Source of the DNA: Hyposmocoma kahamanoa
Lineage: Eukaryota; Arthropoda; Insecta; Lepidoptera; Cosmopterigidae
DNA: 64,000 nucleotides
Reading direction: 5' to 3'
Assembly (NCBI RefSeq): GCF_003589595.1
Contig: NW_020653852.1
Location: 1,162,737-1,226,736, forward strand
Below, in pieces: positions 12,120 to 23,900 of this stretch (positions within the stretch are counted from its first letter, which is position 1; each line of letters opens with the position of its first letter). The notes beneath the pieces are model-generated. The model was not told the origin of the DNA. It searched no databases and worked only from the letters and a program-made list of their open reading frames with translations. Both the position numbers and the translations under genes were made by a program.

Positions 12120-12613
12120 TCAGAGATGGTTTATTAGCTGATTGCGGAAGGGTTCATCCAGGGTGACGGGAGCAGTGGCAATGCCTCTCAGATCTTTGCG
12201 TTTAAAGTTCTGACTGACACTGTTATGTATAGGCGTGTCGTGTACCATCAGGCGGAGGAATTGTTCGACCCTTTGCTTGATATTGTAAAAAAAATGGAAA
12301 ATTATGGATGTCAACTGGTCTCTCGTGTATTATAGAACCATATACATTACCCCATAAATGAGTTTACGACTTTGAGGAGACATTTTGTTCACGTCTTCAG
12401 CAAGTTTAGGTGAAGCTAAATAAACCAACAACTCACGCAGGGAATTAGGGCTGTCTGCAACAAACGAGACAGGTTTCCAAACAGCGTTGCGTAAGACTGT
12501 AACTTCTTGATCCCCAGCTAATCAGTTTTCAAGACAAAATCTGTCTTCACACGTGATGAGCCTTTATCCTGTTGTAGACTTCCAGCTCATTAGACTAATA
12601 GCTTTGTTATCTA
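12120..12613 (-). pseudogene. Pseudogene of unidentified protein, about 165 codons
   Basis: On the minus strand one reading frame runs from an acceptor-like TACCTTAG (12614 side) to a TGA at the low end. It encodes a protein-like sequence broken only by three in-frame stops. Recognisable stretches include RLITCEDRFCLEN, LRNAVWKPVSFVADS, LRELLVYLASPKLAEDVNK, MSPQSRKLIYGVMYMVL and LRGIATAPVTLDEPFRNQL. Amino-acid composition is balanced (Trp, Cys, Arg, Pro, Asp), unlike chance frames in AT-rich DNA, and the frame never shifts. The nonsense codons lie after STTG, after CLEN and after YMVL. I do not recognise the family. It lies about 450 bp beyond the 3' end of the minus-strand LINE, which does not explain it. 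It could be the last exon of a decayed gene copy or a piece of an unfamiliar mobile element. Confidence 0.5.
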
Positions 12614-13301
12614 AGGTACGTATAATAATACAATTAGGGCAAGTAATTTAATGGATATTACGGTTATTATGATAAATTTAGTTTTAACGATATTTGTATT
12701 TGAAATTAGGATATTTGGAATTGATGTATTCGATTTCTGATTCTGTACGCACGGCAGCGAAATCTTAATGCACGATACTGAACGTTTGTGGTGAAAAGTT
12801 CAAATAACACGATTTTCATCGGCTTGTCTGGGTAATTTATTCTTCAACTTGGTAGGAGGTATTGAACGATGCATTTCCTTGCAGTATTAACTGCAAATCT
12901 TCTAGAACAGTGGAAAAACGATTGCTTCTCAAACGAGACGTCGACGGTCACCGAGATCTGTGACGGTATGTACTAGTGACTGTAATATCTAAGTTACGTA
13001 TATTTATGAACGTTTAGTAGCAGCCTGTTGCTAACGATGAAGAAAAACATCGTGTTTAAGTTGTTTTTTTATTTGTTATAAAGCAAAACAAAACCTTATA
13101 ACTATTTACAATCTAGCCATTTTACAAGACTAATAAGCAATTTTAATTTAACACAATTTCCTAAAGTAAAAGTAACTTACATAAAGAAATTGTCCATCGA
13201 CAAAACATCTTTTAATATTAGTTAAGGGGAAGATACTTTGTTTGTGTGTTCATAGTCTAGTTAGCACTGGCACTAATATTTATTTTATTCTCTATAATTA
13301 A

Positions 13302-13635
13302 CTACACTAACTCAAAAGGTTTAGTTCTTTGTAGTCTACGCACTATATTTGTATTGTCTAGTAGCTGTATAGCCTCTATTTTCACGCGATAATGAAGTCT
13401 ACGTCCGTGAGCTTCGGCGTACTTTATTATCACTTTATTTACAGGCTCTATATCCAAATCCCGATGCAGATCCTCATTTCGTATATACCAAGGAGCACCT
13501 ACAATTGTTCTCAGTATTTTATTTTGAAAGTGTTGTATTGTCTGTATGTTGCATTTAGCGGCACAGCCCCAGAGCTGGATACCATAGGTCCACACTGGCA
13601 TAAGGACCCGTTTATACAATAATATTTTATTGCAT
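13302..13635 (-). pseudogene. LINE ORF2, C-terminal part (after nested insertion)
   Basis: Minus-strand continuation of ORF2 beyond the inserted element. It starts NKILLYKRVLMPVWTYGIQ, a hallmark of the Jockey-clade region downstream of the reverse transcriptase catalytic core (usual form ..YK..L.P.WTYGIQLWG). It runs about 105 codons without a break to ...RTKPFELV and a stop. The 3' UTR follows for about 240 bp to the A-run. The preceding part of ORF2 resumes at about 14249 on the other side of the insertion, ending NALHYL. The intact reading here suggests moderate age. Confidence 0.8.
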
Positions 13636-13636
13636 A

Positions 13637-14246
13637 TCCGCTCACCCGATGCGCTCCTCCTACCGCAAAATGGCGGCTATTTGGTTTCGCAAATTAGAAA
13701 AGCATTCAGTTTAAATACAAGTTTCTATAAATAAAAATTAATATTCTGCATTGCTAAATAAGTACCCTCCGTACTACCAACAAAAACATCTCAAATATAA
13801 TGCAGTAATACACCGCAAATCCTGCTCTTAAAAAGCAATAATGAAATTTTTGGTGTACTTGGATAAATATGATAATATTCCGTTTGAGTGGTTCTAACGT
13901 TTACCATGAAATTACTCCTTAAAGTATAGTTTATAAACATTTATATTCAGGGTAAACTTAAAAAACGCTACTTACGGTATGTTTTCAATAAATAAACACC
14001 GAAATCACCAGCCCAAATAATAAAACACACGATTGTCATGACGTATTTTTGAAGTTGTTTATTTTTTTTAAATGACAGATCCAGGCATTAAAAACTTTAT
14101 GATTTGCTAGAGTAGTTACCGAAATAGCAATTAATATTAGTTTTTTTGCCTGTTATAACTTCGATATCCGATAAATCGGTATAAAATCATCACCGGCACC
14201 TCTAGGTGTGGTATGCGTCTACGGCTGCATGTATCGCGTGAGCGGA
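13637..14246. mobile_element. 610-bp inverted-repeat element (MITE-like) nested in the LINE
   Basis: Left end TCCGCTCACCCGATGC and right end, read inverted, TCCGCTCACGCGATAC form terminal inverted repeats matching over about 16-18 positions with two differences. Each end is bordered by TA, consistent with a 2-bp TA target duplication as in Tc1/mariner-type insertions. The interruption splits LINE ORF2 exactly between ...NALHYL and NKILLYKRV, so it inserted after the LINE. The interior is AT-rich with no transposase frame. The superfamily is inferred from the TA border only. Confidence 0.7.
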
Positions 14247-14248
14247 TA

Positions 14249-16468
14249 CAGATAGTGAAGAGCATTTGCCAAATAGCCAACACATTTTCTTTAAATTAAA
14301 CGTATGTCTATTTCTTCTTTTTTCTTCTTGATGTGAGCTTACCAACGTAGCTTAACGTCGAGGGTCATACCGAGACATTTGGTGGCATTTGCGCAGGGTA
14401 CATGTTTGTTTCCAATGTACAATGGACAGTAATAATTTTTTTTGTAACTGAAGTCAATGTGCACCGATTTAGTTTCATTTAGTTTTATTCGCCACTTCTT
14501 GGTCCACTCATGGAATTGGTTAATGGCTTTTTGAATTTTACTGACCGCTTCCTTGTGGTTGTTTCCTACAGCCATAATTGCTGTGTCATCCGCAAAAGTA
14601 GCAATGGTATTGTCAATTGGTTCGGGTATATCGTTTGTATATAAAAGATAAAGAATTAGGCCCAAAACACTTCCTTGTGGCACTCCAGCTTTTATTTCTT
14701 TTAGCTCTGAATATGCGTCGTCTTGTCTAATTCTGAAAAACCTACTGGTTAAATAGGATTCCAGAAGATTTGCATAATGGTATGGAAGTATATTTCTTAA
14801 CTTGTGAATTGGACCTTCGTGTCAAACTTTATCAAAAGCTTGTGCAATATGTAAAAAAATTGCGGAGCAAACTTTCTTTTTCTCCATTGCCTGTTCTATG
14901 GTATTAGTTATTCTATGTACTTGATCAATAGTGGGGTGACTTTCTCTAAAACCGAATTGGTGATCTGGTATAAGTTTATTTTCATATAGAATTGTTTTCA
15001 GTCTCTTGAGTAGAAGCTTTTCAAATAATTTTGATATCATGGGTAATAATGAGATAGGCCTGTGAGACGTGACGTCATGAGGCGGTCTACCTGGTTTCGG
15101 GATCATTATTGCTTCTGCAACTTTCCACAATTGAGGAACGTATTCTAATCTAAAGGCGGCATTTATTAGTGTAGTCAGTTTTACTACTGCTTTTCAGATT
15201 ATGTCGAATTTTACCAGAAATAAGGTCGTATCCAGGAGATTTGTTGTTACTAATTTTCATTTTTATTGCTCTTTGTACTTCCCTGGGGGTAACAAGTTCC
15301 ATTTCTCCAGCGAGTTGTTGTGACGAGTTTATTTCTCCTAGAACCGAATCAGTACATTCTGATTGATGCGGTTGAAATATTTTTTCCAAATGTTCAGCAA
15401 ATCTTTTGGCCTTTTGTTCATTGCTTATGGCTCACGTATCGTTTGACCATCTGATAGGAGAGACTTGAGTTATCGGTCTTTTTAAGTTTTTTGTTACCTT
15501 CCAGAGGGCGTAATCTGTAGATCGATCATTCGTTAGATGTTGTAGATAAGTCTATGGACTCACCATTAAGGCTCTTTATTTTTCTCCTCAATCTTTTTGT
15601 AAGAGTGTTCAACAATCTCTTATCATCTGGTGACCTGCTTTGATGCCATCGTTTCCTTTGCTTTCGTTTTAGTTTTAATAGATTTGTTATTTCCTTAGGA
15701 TACGTGGGGCCTTTAGTCCGCCTACGAATGTTGGGAGTGTTTCATATCTCTCCATATCTAGCTGTTCCGGTGTCTTCAATGAAAAGGAAGCTTGCCCAAT
15801 CAGTTTTCTTGTTAACTAAAGAGGGTTTTTTTCTCCATAAACAACATTTTCACTGAGCTCTAAAGTTATGGGAAAATGATCGGAACTCATATTATAGCTG
15901 TCATTGATAGTCATGTAATTTGGCAATATATTTTTAAAAATAAAAAATCTAGTAAGACGGGGATTTTATTAGGATCACTGGGCCAATAAGTAGGCTTTCC
16001 AGTGGTCCCACATCTCTTTTCTTGTATTGCTTCCCAGAGCTCTCTGCCCTCAGTTCTTATTATTCTTGATCCCCAGCTGACGTGTTTAGCATTGAAGTCG
16101 CCTCCAATGATTACTCTCTCCCCTAGGTTGTCAAAAAGTGGATAATACATAGCTGTTATACTAAGAAGAGATGTCTTAGTAATAACTTGAATTGCTACAG
16201 CTTGAACACGTTTATCTTCTATTTTGTGTAATTTGTGGTACATTAAGGTTTCCCTTATTATCACAGCACTGCCATTTTTCGCCAGATTGTCAGGGTGTAG
16301 TGAGTGGTACACTTTATATCCTTTGAATGTGATATGTGACTGTTTAGTGAAATGCGTCGCAGAAATCAGACACACATCTATTGTTTCTGTTTCTAGGACT
16401 AACTGAAGTTCATGTTGGTGATTCGTAAGTTCATTGGAGTTTCACGTCATAATTTTTAAACGCATCAT
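14249..16468 (-). pseudogene. LINE ORF2: APE endonuclease and reverse transcriptase (broken)
   Basis: Minus-strand ORF2 starts at ATGATG (16468), overlapping the end of ORF1. Endonuclease signatures: DVCLISATHF, GGDFNAKHVSWGS, PVLLDFLF and SSDHFP. In the first, the catalytic Glu of the usual SETH motif is Ala (GCG). Reverse transcriptase signatures: TSHRPISLLPMISKLFEKL, HQFGFRESHPT, CSAIFLHIAQAFDKV, PQGSVLGLILYLLYTNDIP and FADDTAIM. In the family the motif A segment is normally FLDxAQAFDKV. The Asp is His here, so a catalytic metal ligand is lost. Further breaks: TGA for the Trp near the start (KIMT*NSNE), several stops or shifts in 15.39-15.91 kb, and stops after DVKLRW and DIRLI near the 14.3-kb end. 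It would have nicked DNA and primed cDNA when active. Confidence 0.85.
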
Positions 16469-17410
16469 TTTTTAGTTTTATGTGTAACTGGTATGATACT
16501 ACTTTCCAACAGTCTAAATAATTCAAGATATTATTTAATTTCACATCCAATTCGGAATTCGGTTGCGTTATACTTATCACATCTTATGACTTGTTTTTGC
16601 CTGTTACATGTGCATAAGACATGGTATTTTTACTACTAGCACTGGTAGTGATGTTTGCACGTTGTTCAACTTTCGTAAATCCTGGTTGATTTTGCACTGG
16701 TGCTTTTGATGGTTTTGACCTGAGTTTTTGTATTGCTTTAGCCACAATACACCGTAGTTTGCTGGGTGCTGTTCACCACAGTGTATACACTTAGGCTTCA
16801 CTTCCGGTGGTTTTGGACAATCTCTGGTAAGATGTTTTCCTTTGCATTTAACACATCTAGGTTCTTTGCTACAATACTTTTGAGTGTGCCCATATGCTTG
16901 ACACCATTTGCATTGAGGTACAAGTTTGGAACTTCTCAGTGCTTGTATCTCCACTTTGCATCCTAAAATGGATTTCAGGTCAAGTATTTTTTTTATGTCC
17001 TCTTCGTGATGGAATGGCAGCACAAACATGTTAAGTGGTTCTTTGTTCTTTCACCGTGGTTTGTTTGCTGCACCTTTGATATTGAAGCCCTTTGTTTGTA
17101 GGTCTTCAATAATTCTTTCTGGTTTAGACGTGACTTGTAATTTCTTTGCCATTACTCTAATTGGTCTATCTTTCTTATTTTCATAGCAATGCCAGTGGCA
17201 GTTCTTTTCCGTGAGCAGCTTGGTAATGGATCTATAAGCATCATCTTTAGCTGCATTAATTTTAACTGCCTTAACACTTAGCATTTTCATTATAAATGAG
17301 TCTTTTTCTGTGCTATCAGATAAAAAGTCATAGAAATTTTGGTAGTTTTCTAAGTCATTGACAATTATTGGTGATGGTGCCGGAACTTTTTTTTGCTTCT
17401 GCTTTATCGT
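16431..17410 (-). pseudogene. LINE ORF1: gag-like RNA-binding protein with three zinc knuckles (broken)
   Basis: Minus-strand frame readable from KVPAPSPIIVNDLENYQNFY through a conserved pre-knuckle region (ITKLLTEKN, RPIRVMAKKLQ, IIEDLQTKGFNI, KEPLNMFVLPFHHEEDIKKI) into three CCHC knuckles: CKWCQAYGHTQKYC, CVKCKGKHLTRDC and CIHCGEQHPANY. Such ORF1 proteins bind element RNA and form ribonucleoprotein particles. Breaks: an in-frame TGA at 17051-17053 between NKPR and KNKEP, a frameshift near 16765 just after the third knuckle (the frame resumes CIVAKAIQKLRSK), and TAA at 16584-16586. The frame then ends at TGA 16431, overlapping the start of ORF2. The knuckle Cys and His residues are all present. 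Confidence 0.85.
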
Positions 17411-17784
17411 GGACTTTTAAATTGTTTCCTCTTGTGAAATGTTCGAGTGTTTAAGTTGGAGAACCTGAGAGAGATCTATTGACTTATTTTTTCAAATGTA
17501 TATTGGTGAATATATTAGTACTTCAGCGATTAACCGCTTTTGGTTTCGTTTCTAGCTTGAACCAACAGAAAATACCCTTTTGTAAACTGTTTCTGATCTG
17601 GGGTTACAAGCAAGTGCCTTCGAAATCTGGTAGTCATAGCAAAGATATCCAGTTTGAGACCAGTCATTTATTTGGCATGTATTTTTTGTAACGATTCGTA
17701 ATATCTTTAGAAAATTGCCTATGATTGTGGAATTAACTCGACGAAGCGTAAAGTTTTTTGCAAACGTCGATATGTTGTCGCGGC

Positions 17785-17956
17785 TAGTGATGTGTCAGTA
17801 ATGGACGAGTGGGCTAATAAACGCATTAAATCATCATTAAGGCTGCTTCACGATTCGTCGACCTGATTGGCCTTACATTAAAATCATTGAACGCACTTTG
17901 CGCTCCCTCCGTTTAGGTTAACACTTGGATTGTTATTCTTCGGCTAGACATCACTA
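17785..17956. mobile_element. Short hAT-like non-autonomous element (172 bp)
   Basis: Bounded by TAGTGATGT at 17785 and its perfect inverse ACATCACTA ending at 17956. The TAGNGATG-type ends are typical of hAT elements. The flanking 8-mers GTCGCGGC and GACGCGCG agree at five of eight positions, as a decayed 8-bp target duplication would. The similarity extends outward (GCGGC / GCGTC before the TAG on each side read inward). There is no coding capacity. It lies about 325 bp outside the 5' side of the LINE. Confidence 0.5.
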
Positions 17957-17959
17957 GAC

Positions 17960-20900
17960 GCGCGCGCAATATACATCTGTAATTTTCGGAAATTTACATA
18001 AGAACGTTCCAAATTCGAAAACTCTTTAGGCCGATTTAGGAAGCGATGTTTTTCAAATTGGTTTTTCATCAGCGTATTCTGGTTTCTGTTCAGGCAATCG
18101 TTTGAAAATAGAAATTATTCCTTTAAGTTCGTGCTATGGATTGCTGTGTCATGGAAAGTTCAGACGTATGAAACAACCGCACAAGGAAACTGAAGTTAAA
18201 CGTGTATTTTATAAATACACTGTTTGGCCTTGAACTTAGAGCGGCACGAGTCGTTCGCCTCGGAGACTGGTCCGCGCCGCGCCGTTCTTGATCCGCCAAT
18301 GCTTTGCGCTTTGCGATACCCGAAGATAAAAATACAACAAAAGCTTCACATCCTCAAAAAAGATACTTTTAGCAGCTTTCAACTGTCGAAATACAGGCAT
18401 AACATATAAATATCATGTTTCATTATTAATTTTACATCTATGTAATATAAGTACTCAAAGAGGAAATAACGAGGCTTAAGATTTGAAACCACCTCAATTT
18501 TCAATAATCTCGGATGAAGCTCCGCGCGTTAATTACACATTCACGAGCTGAGAACATTCTAATTTTGCTTTTAATTGACGCCTGAGACGCTTTATGATCA
18601 CTGTAACGAGTGCTACAAATAAATATTTACTACGCTCAAATAACTTAATCTGTTTTGAAGTAGGTACTTTCTTAACAAACGCCTAAAAAGGACATTGAAC
18701 AATGAGCTTTAAGAATGGATAAGGAGTCAAAAGAGGGTGCTGAAAGAAATCTCGAGCACATGCAGTAGCTTCTCTCATGATTCGATCAGTAAAACTAAAA
18801 AGGTTAATAAGGCCATTGGTAGGTGGAGAATTTGTCCGTCTATAACATAATAAATAACTGGTCGTACCTAGTATGGGTAGCTATTAGGCTAACGAAGCTG
18901 CTGGATGCCCACTCAGACTCGAAAACCGACGATCTCCGAGATATGTAGATGATTCGAGGGAATGCTGACGATTTATGAAGAAAGCTGAGCGAAATATGGC
19001 GTCGTCGCGACCGTTTTCATTGAAACTTTTTAGTGCCTCCCTTAAGATGAAAGATGAATTTGCAAATTGAGCACCGGCAGAATTTATTACAGAATTTCAA
19101 TGTATAAAATCGTTATTTTTCTATTGACGTAAACGGGGCACGACATTGAACTAGCAATTCAGTAAAAAAATAATTAAAGAGATCTCACGGGGATAGTGTT
19201 GTAAGCAAAGGGGCACAAAAAATTGGAGGTAAACTAGGCAAAGGCTCACTACCAGTTCAAAAGTGACTCGTTACTGCCGTGCTCGCTAATACACTGCCAA
19301 TATTTGCTCTAGTGCCGACTCCACAGGGATTGGCCGGGACGTTTCGCTGCACAAACATTGTCGTCCGTAGTCTTTAGATGCATTCTCCTCCGCTACGTAG
19401 AAATCTCACGGGACTCAAGACTGACAGCGTTACGAGTACAACCCCGTTCATAACAACTTATTTTATTTTTATTACAACTAGTCCAATTGGTTTTTTTCTT
19501 AACAACTAAATATATGATCTTCTAATAAGATGTCACCGTTGAAATTAAAAACCAAAGATATATGCACTGAGGAAGCCGTGTGATCGTGATCAGGTTTGAA
19601 AAGCGAATATTCTCCACTAATGGTGTATCTTTTTATGAATGAATATAACTCATTGAAAGAACAAGTTTGACACGAGCTGTAGCTCAATATCTCAAAAAGT
19701 ATTCAATCAAAGTACGAACCGTGGATACTTTTTATTAAAAGCACGTGAAATTATCTAAATGAAATATAATAAACTCTACACATTTTGTTGCATCAGTGCG
19801 AGTTTATGTTTGGTTGTTTCACATCTGCGTACGACGAACTTATTGATTGCGAGCATCTGGCGACATTGGTTTCCTATCATAAGCCGGTAGATACAATGCT
19901 TTGCAGCAAAATATTCCACTGGAATTCCAAAGAACAAGAACAGCGTTACCCCACGGGAGCACTGAACAACCAACTTTGGATGCGACGTAAAGAATTGTCT
20001 AAGTTGCCTCTTTTCCACCGCACACGACGCCAACTTTTCGACAGATTCGCTGTGAATATCAACTTGGTGTGTATCTCATCGTAGATTTGCCAACTTATGG
20101 TTGAACACATAAAACATTTACAAGTATAAGCTACCGATTCTATTTTGCAGCCACACTGATGATTACTTATCGTGTCGAGTGACGCATCTTTAATATTAGT
20201 TTATACAACGCGCGGAGGCTTGTTTCCAATGCTTCGCACAACGTAAGCCTGAAGTTAGGTTAAACGAGCTCGGCTCAAAAGCGGGATCTTATAGACTGTT
20301 CCGTTCAGTTTATACGGGAGTCTATTGACTTTGTAATGTCTCTCATTTCCCGAACACACCAGCTTTGGGAATAAGAAAAGTTCTGACGTCCTCTCCGTTG
20401 AGGAAATGAAAGAAAGAGGTCTTTTACCCGGAACGGGCGAGCTAAACTTAATACCTTTGATCTTACAACCAAAAGTTCGAATTAACTAGAATACAAAGAC
20501 AGCCATGGCCATCTGTTTGGGACCCCTAACAATAAAGTAACTAATTCAAAGTTTAATGAGAAACTCGGTAAGGAGGAATAATTCGATTGTGAAAACCTCA
20601 TTCTTGTTAATTTCGACGTTTGCATCACTTACCTTTTTGATGTTGAGCTAAATTAAATTTAGCTTAACAACAACAAGTTTCGTTTGCATTTAGTGCTGTG
20701 TGTAAGGTAACTAAGTGATTTTACCGGCGCGCTTGGTTATTACAATGGGTAAGTCATCAAGTGCAATGCTATCTTAGGCCCTTTCCCGTGATACTATCAT
20801 TAATGTAATTGCCTTGCACTCGACCGGCGCTGTGCTGATGGCTACGATTTCTTCGCGTGGAATCGATCCCGTTCTCCATTGTTGGCCGCCGCGCCGTCCG

Positions 20901-23900
20901 CCGAGTCAGCATATCAAACAATTTACTTACAAGACGTCTATGATTTCTTTATTACGGCTCCTTTATCCTTTTGTTCGCCGGCAGCCGGTTCCCTCTAGGA
21001 AAATTTCGCACGCCTTCTGTATCTTGCGAGATAAGGAGATATTGAATTTTGAAACATAAGGTTTCCCTTTTTATTTCGCACAGGGATTTGTGTGTATTTA
21101 CTGTCCCCTGCGTAAGTATAAAGTGATTTACTCGAGTAGTCTTTTCCACAAATTGGTATTCGTGGCGTTTCGCTTATATTTCCGCGTGAAATTCGTTTAA
21201 AGATTAAAGAGGACTCCGAGGGAATTTTCTAAATACGCACGCGGCGACATAAGCCGCATTAAGTCAGTTCAAAAAGAATTGTGTTCCAGTTCTCTCGGAG
21301 TGAACAGTAAAGCACTTACGGTAATGTATTTATAATTACGTTTCTATGTAGGTTTCGCCGGTCGTGACAACAAGTTCAGCTAAGTCTCGGATTTGAGAGT
21401 TTCGTGTATACCGATTTGTCGTGATTACAATAATGGTACGCCTAACCGTGAACCTCTCAAACGCGAATCGAATGATGTTCCACATTGTGTACGCGATCGC
21501 GTCGCAATCGCCAATGGAACAGCTGACGGGGACGTAATGAAGCGTTCCGCTATCCCATATTATGTCGGGCCATTATCTTAGTAATTAAATCACTTACGAG
21601 TGTTTAACGGCTATCCGCAGGCAGAGCATGCCGTGCGGCAATAAAGAGGGCGCGGGCGGAGCGGAGGCGCGGGCTCGGGCGGTCGGTTCCCATGCACATG
21701 GGAGATGCACCGCTTGCCGGCCCCCGTATCGCCTGCCTCTGTATTTAGCTCCGTTACCACAAATATAGTGCGTCGCTCTGGAATTATCCGAACGATACAT
21801 GGAAAATTACTGTTGTGTTTACGGCGCTTTTTTATTCCCAAGCCTCTATCTAGTTGTTATCGAAAATTACAAGTTAATCAGCAGTGATGTCATTGACAGG
21901 CCGTATAACAAATCGCGAGCCTAAACTATGTGCGTGGCAAATCGATTACCTCGTTTGCAATTTTCTTCATTTTGCATGCCATGTTTGACTACGGAATTTA
22001 TTACATTTAGTCGAGATTCGTGCCCGTTTTTGATGTTATGAAACAGAAATCGTGTACCACGTCATCGTGTCTCTGAAGGCCACAATACAGTGTTCGGTTT
22101 GCCAAAGCATCTGAACGATTTCGACTTGCCATATGCAGAGGATGATGGTGAAAGTGCAATGAAAGGTGATGTCAACGCGAGCGAGTTTGCCACGGAAATA
22201 GAACATCTCGCGGCGTGGAAAGCTAACACGTGCTAAACCTGACACAAGTCGCAGGGTACCGCTTATTACGCAGAAAGCATAGACGGAATCACTAGAATTA
22301 GACACCGCCAACTGATTGCACACACATTTGCTTTCTACTTCTGCAGAACTGGGGAAAATGTTTCATTTCGTATGTTATTTTACGGATAAATAACTAGGAA
22401 GCATGCAAAGATACAACAGCCTTATCGCGTCTGGAGGCAATTTGCATTACGACGTGCGCTAATAAATAAGATCATTTTACTGCGAGTGAGCAAGGTGGTT
22501 TCCGTCGTTGGAAGCGACTGTCTACCCGCGTAGGATATGTAGGCAAGTGCAAGAGTATGAGAGTTAAAGTTAGAAACGGTAATAGGCGTCTAGGACAGGA
22601 TGTAAAGCCGCTAAGACTAACGTTTTGCTCTGTCGCCAACCGTCTCCTTGTTATCTCGGTAAAAGATTGGTAGAAACGCCACTGCGCGAAACACGGTTTA
22701 ATGTGTCGATACGACGTGAGTGAGAGCCGTGCCAAAAACGGAATTTATGACCACCAACTTCGGAAACCGTAATGTAAAAGATAAAATCTAAATTTTAAAT
22801 TAGTTTTTAAAGTTAATTAAACCATGAAATTCCCGAGGATAACCCTTTACCTGTGTCATAAACTCGGTAACGGAGACAGTACGTTTAAATTGGGTTCTTG
22901 TTTACCTTACTAAGTACTTTTCTGCTATGGTTTTCAGTCGTAGATATTTTGTGAACACGGTCCTTTTTTGCCCATGCTTTCTTGTTACCAATAGCATTAT
23001 GTATTGAAAAATCGTGCATGCTTAATTTACGGTGTTTGATTCAATAATAACTTGCTTGTAAATACGACAGAGTGCAGTATCCATCACAGTAATGGTATCG
23101 CTACGCAGTTACATCATTACACGCGCGCACCGCACTCCTGCGCCGTTTATTAATAAACAACCACGTGTGCGATATACGTGCGCGGGCGCAGCCGCGGACG
23201 TGAGCTGCGCACCAGTTACCAACAACAACGGTTAACAATACACGAAATAAACAGACTCTAGTCCTATAACTTCCACTTTTAAAGACCATTAGACGTGATG
23301 GATTAGATTGTAAACGGTATATCAAATTTATCTACGTATTTATTATTTCACTTATAATTATCAATGCAATTATTATACTGTGGCGCACCTCATTAGGTGC
23401 GTCGTTAAAACTATTCTTGGATTAGAATCAATACGGTTTCCTTTAGTAAGTATGACGTGTGGCACTTCAGATAAAAATCTGACAGTGTCCGTGGAAGGTC
23501 TTGCTTAGTCCGCTCCCGCTTAAGGCATCTCGTCGAACATGACCTAATAGTTCGTCATATCTCTGCATATGCTTGATAATAACACATGAGTACTGTAACG
23601 TTAGACAGTGGTCTATTGATACGCAAGTGTAGTATTATATTAATATCGCAATACCGGCTTGTAAAGCAAAACGTGTGTCCAAATTAATACGATAGAAAAA
23701 CGAAATGCGTCTGCGATTTAACATCAACAAAATTGCGTTGCAGTTTATTATTACAGCCATAAATTGGTTGCTTGTGAACTAGTAGATGTCCAGTCTTGTA
23801 AGCAGGGATTATTTGGCACTTATTGATTGTAAAAATATTCAAGGTAAAACTTTGGACTTGGACAAACTCGTGTGTGATTTGTTTATTTGCGGTAGATATC

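Larger units (their letters stand above)
13061..17460 (-). mobile_element. Jockey-clade non-LTR retrotransposon (LINE), inactive
   Basis: Minus-strand element of about 3.8 kb of its own sequence plus a 610-bp insertion. Its 3' end on the minus strand is a short A-run seen as T7 at about 13064 on the plus strand. Order on the minus strand: ORF1 with a gag-like region and three CCHC zinc knuckles, then ORF2 with an APE-type endonuclease, reverse transcriptase with FADD, and the usual C-terminal region. The 5' limit near 17460 is where the protein match fades; the 5' UTR may be missing or beyond recognition. Both ORFs carry stops and frameshifts and two catalytic residues are replaced, so it cannot move by itself. 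It lies antisense to the inferred host gene. I identified no target-site duplication. Confidence 0.85.

Noticed and set aside
19785..20084. Protein-like plus frame with acceptor-like CATCAG and a possible GTGTGT donor
   Set aside because: The opposite strand is open over the same span, no ATG lies near the start, and no family is recognised. Left as an unproven exon candidate.
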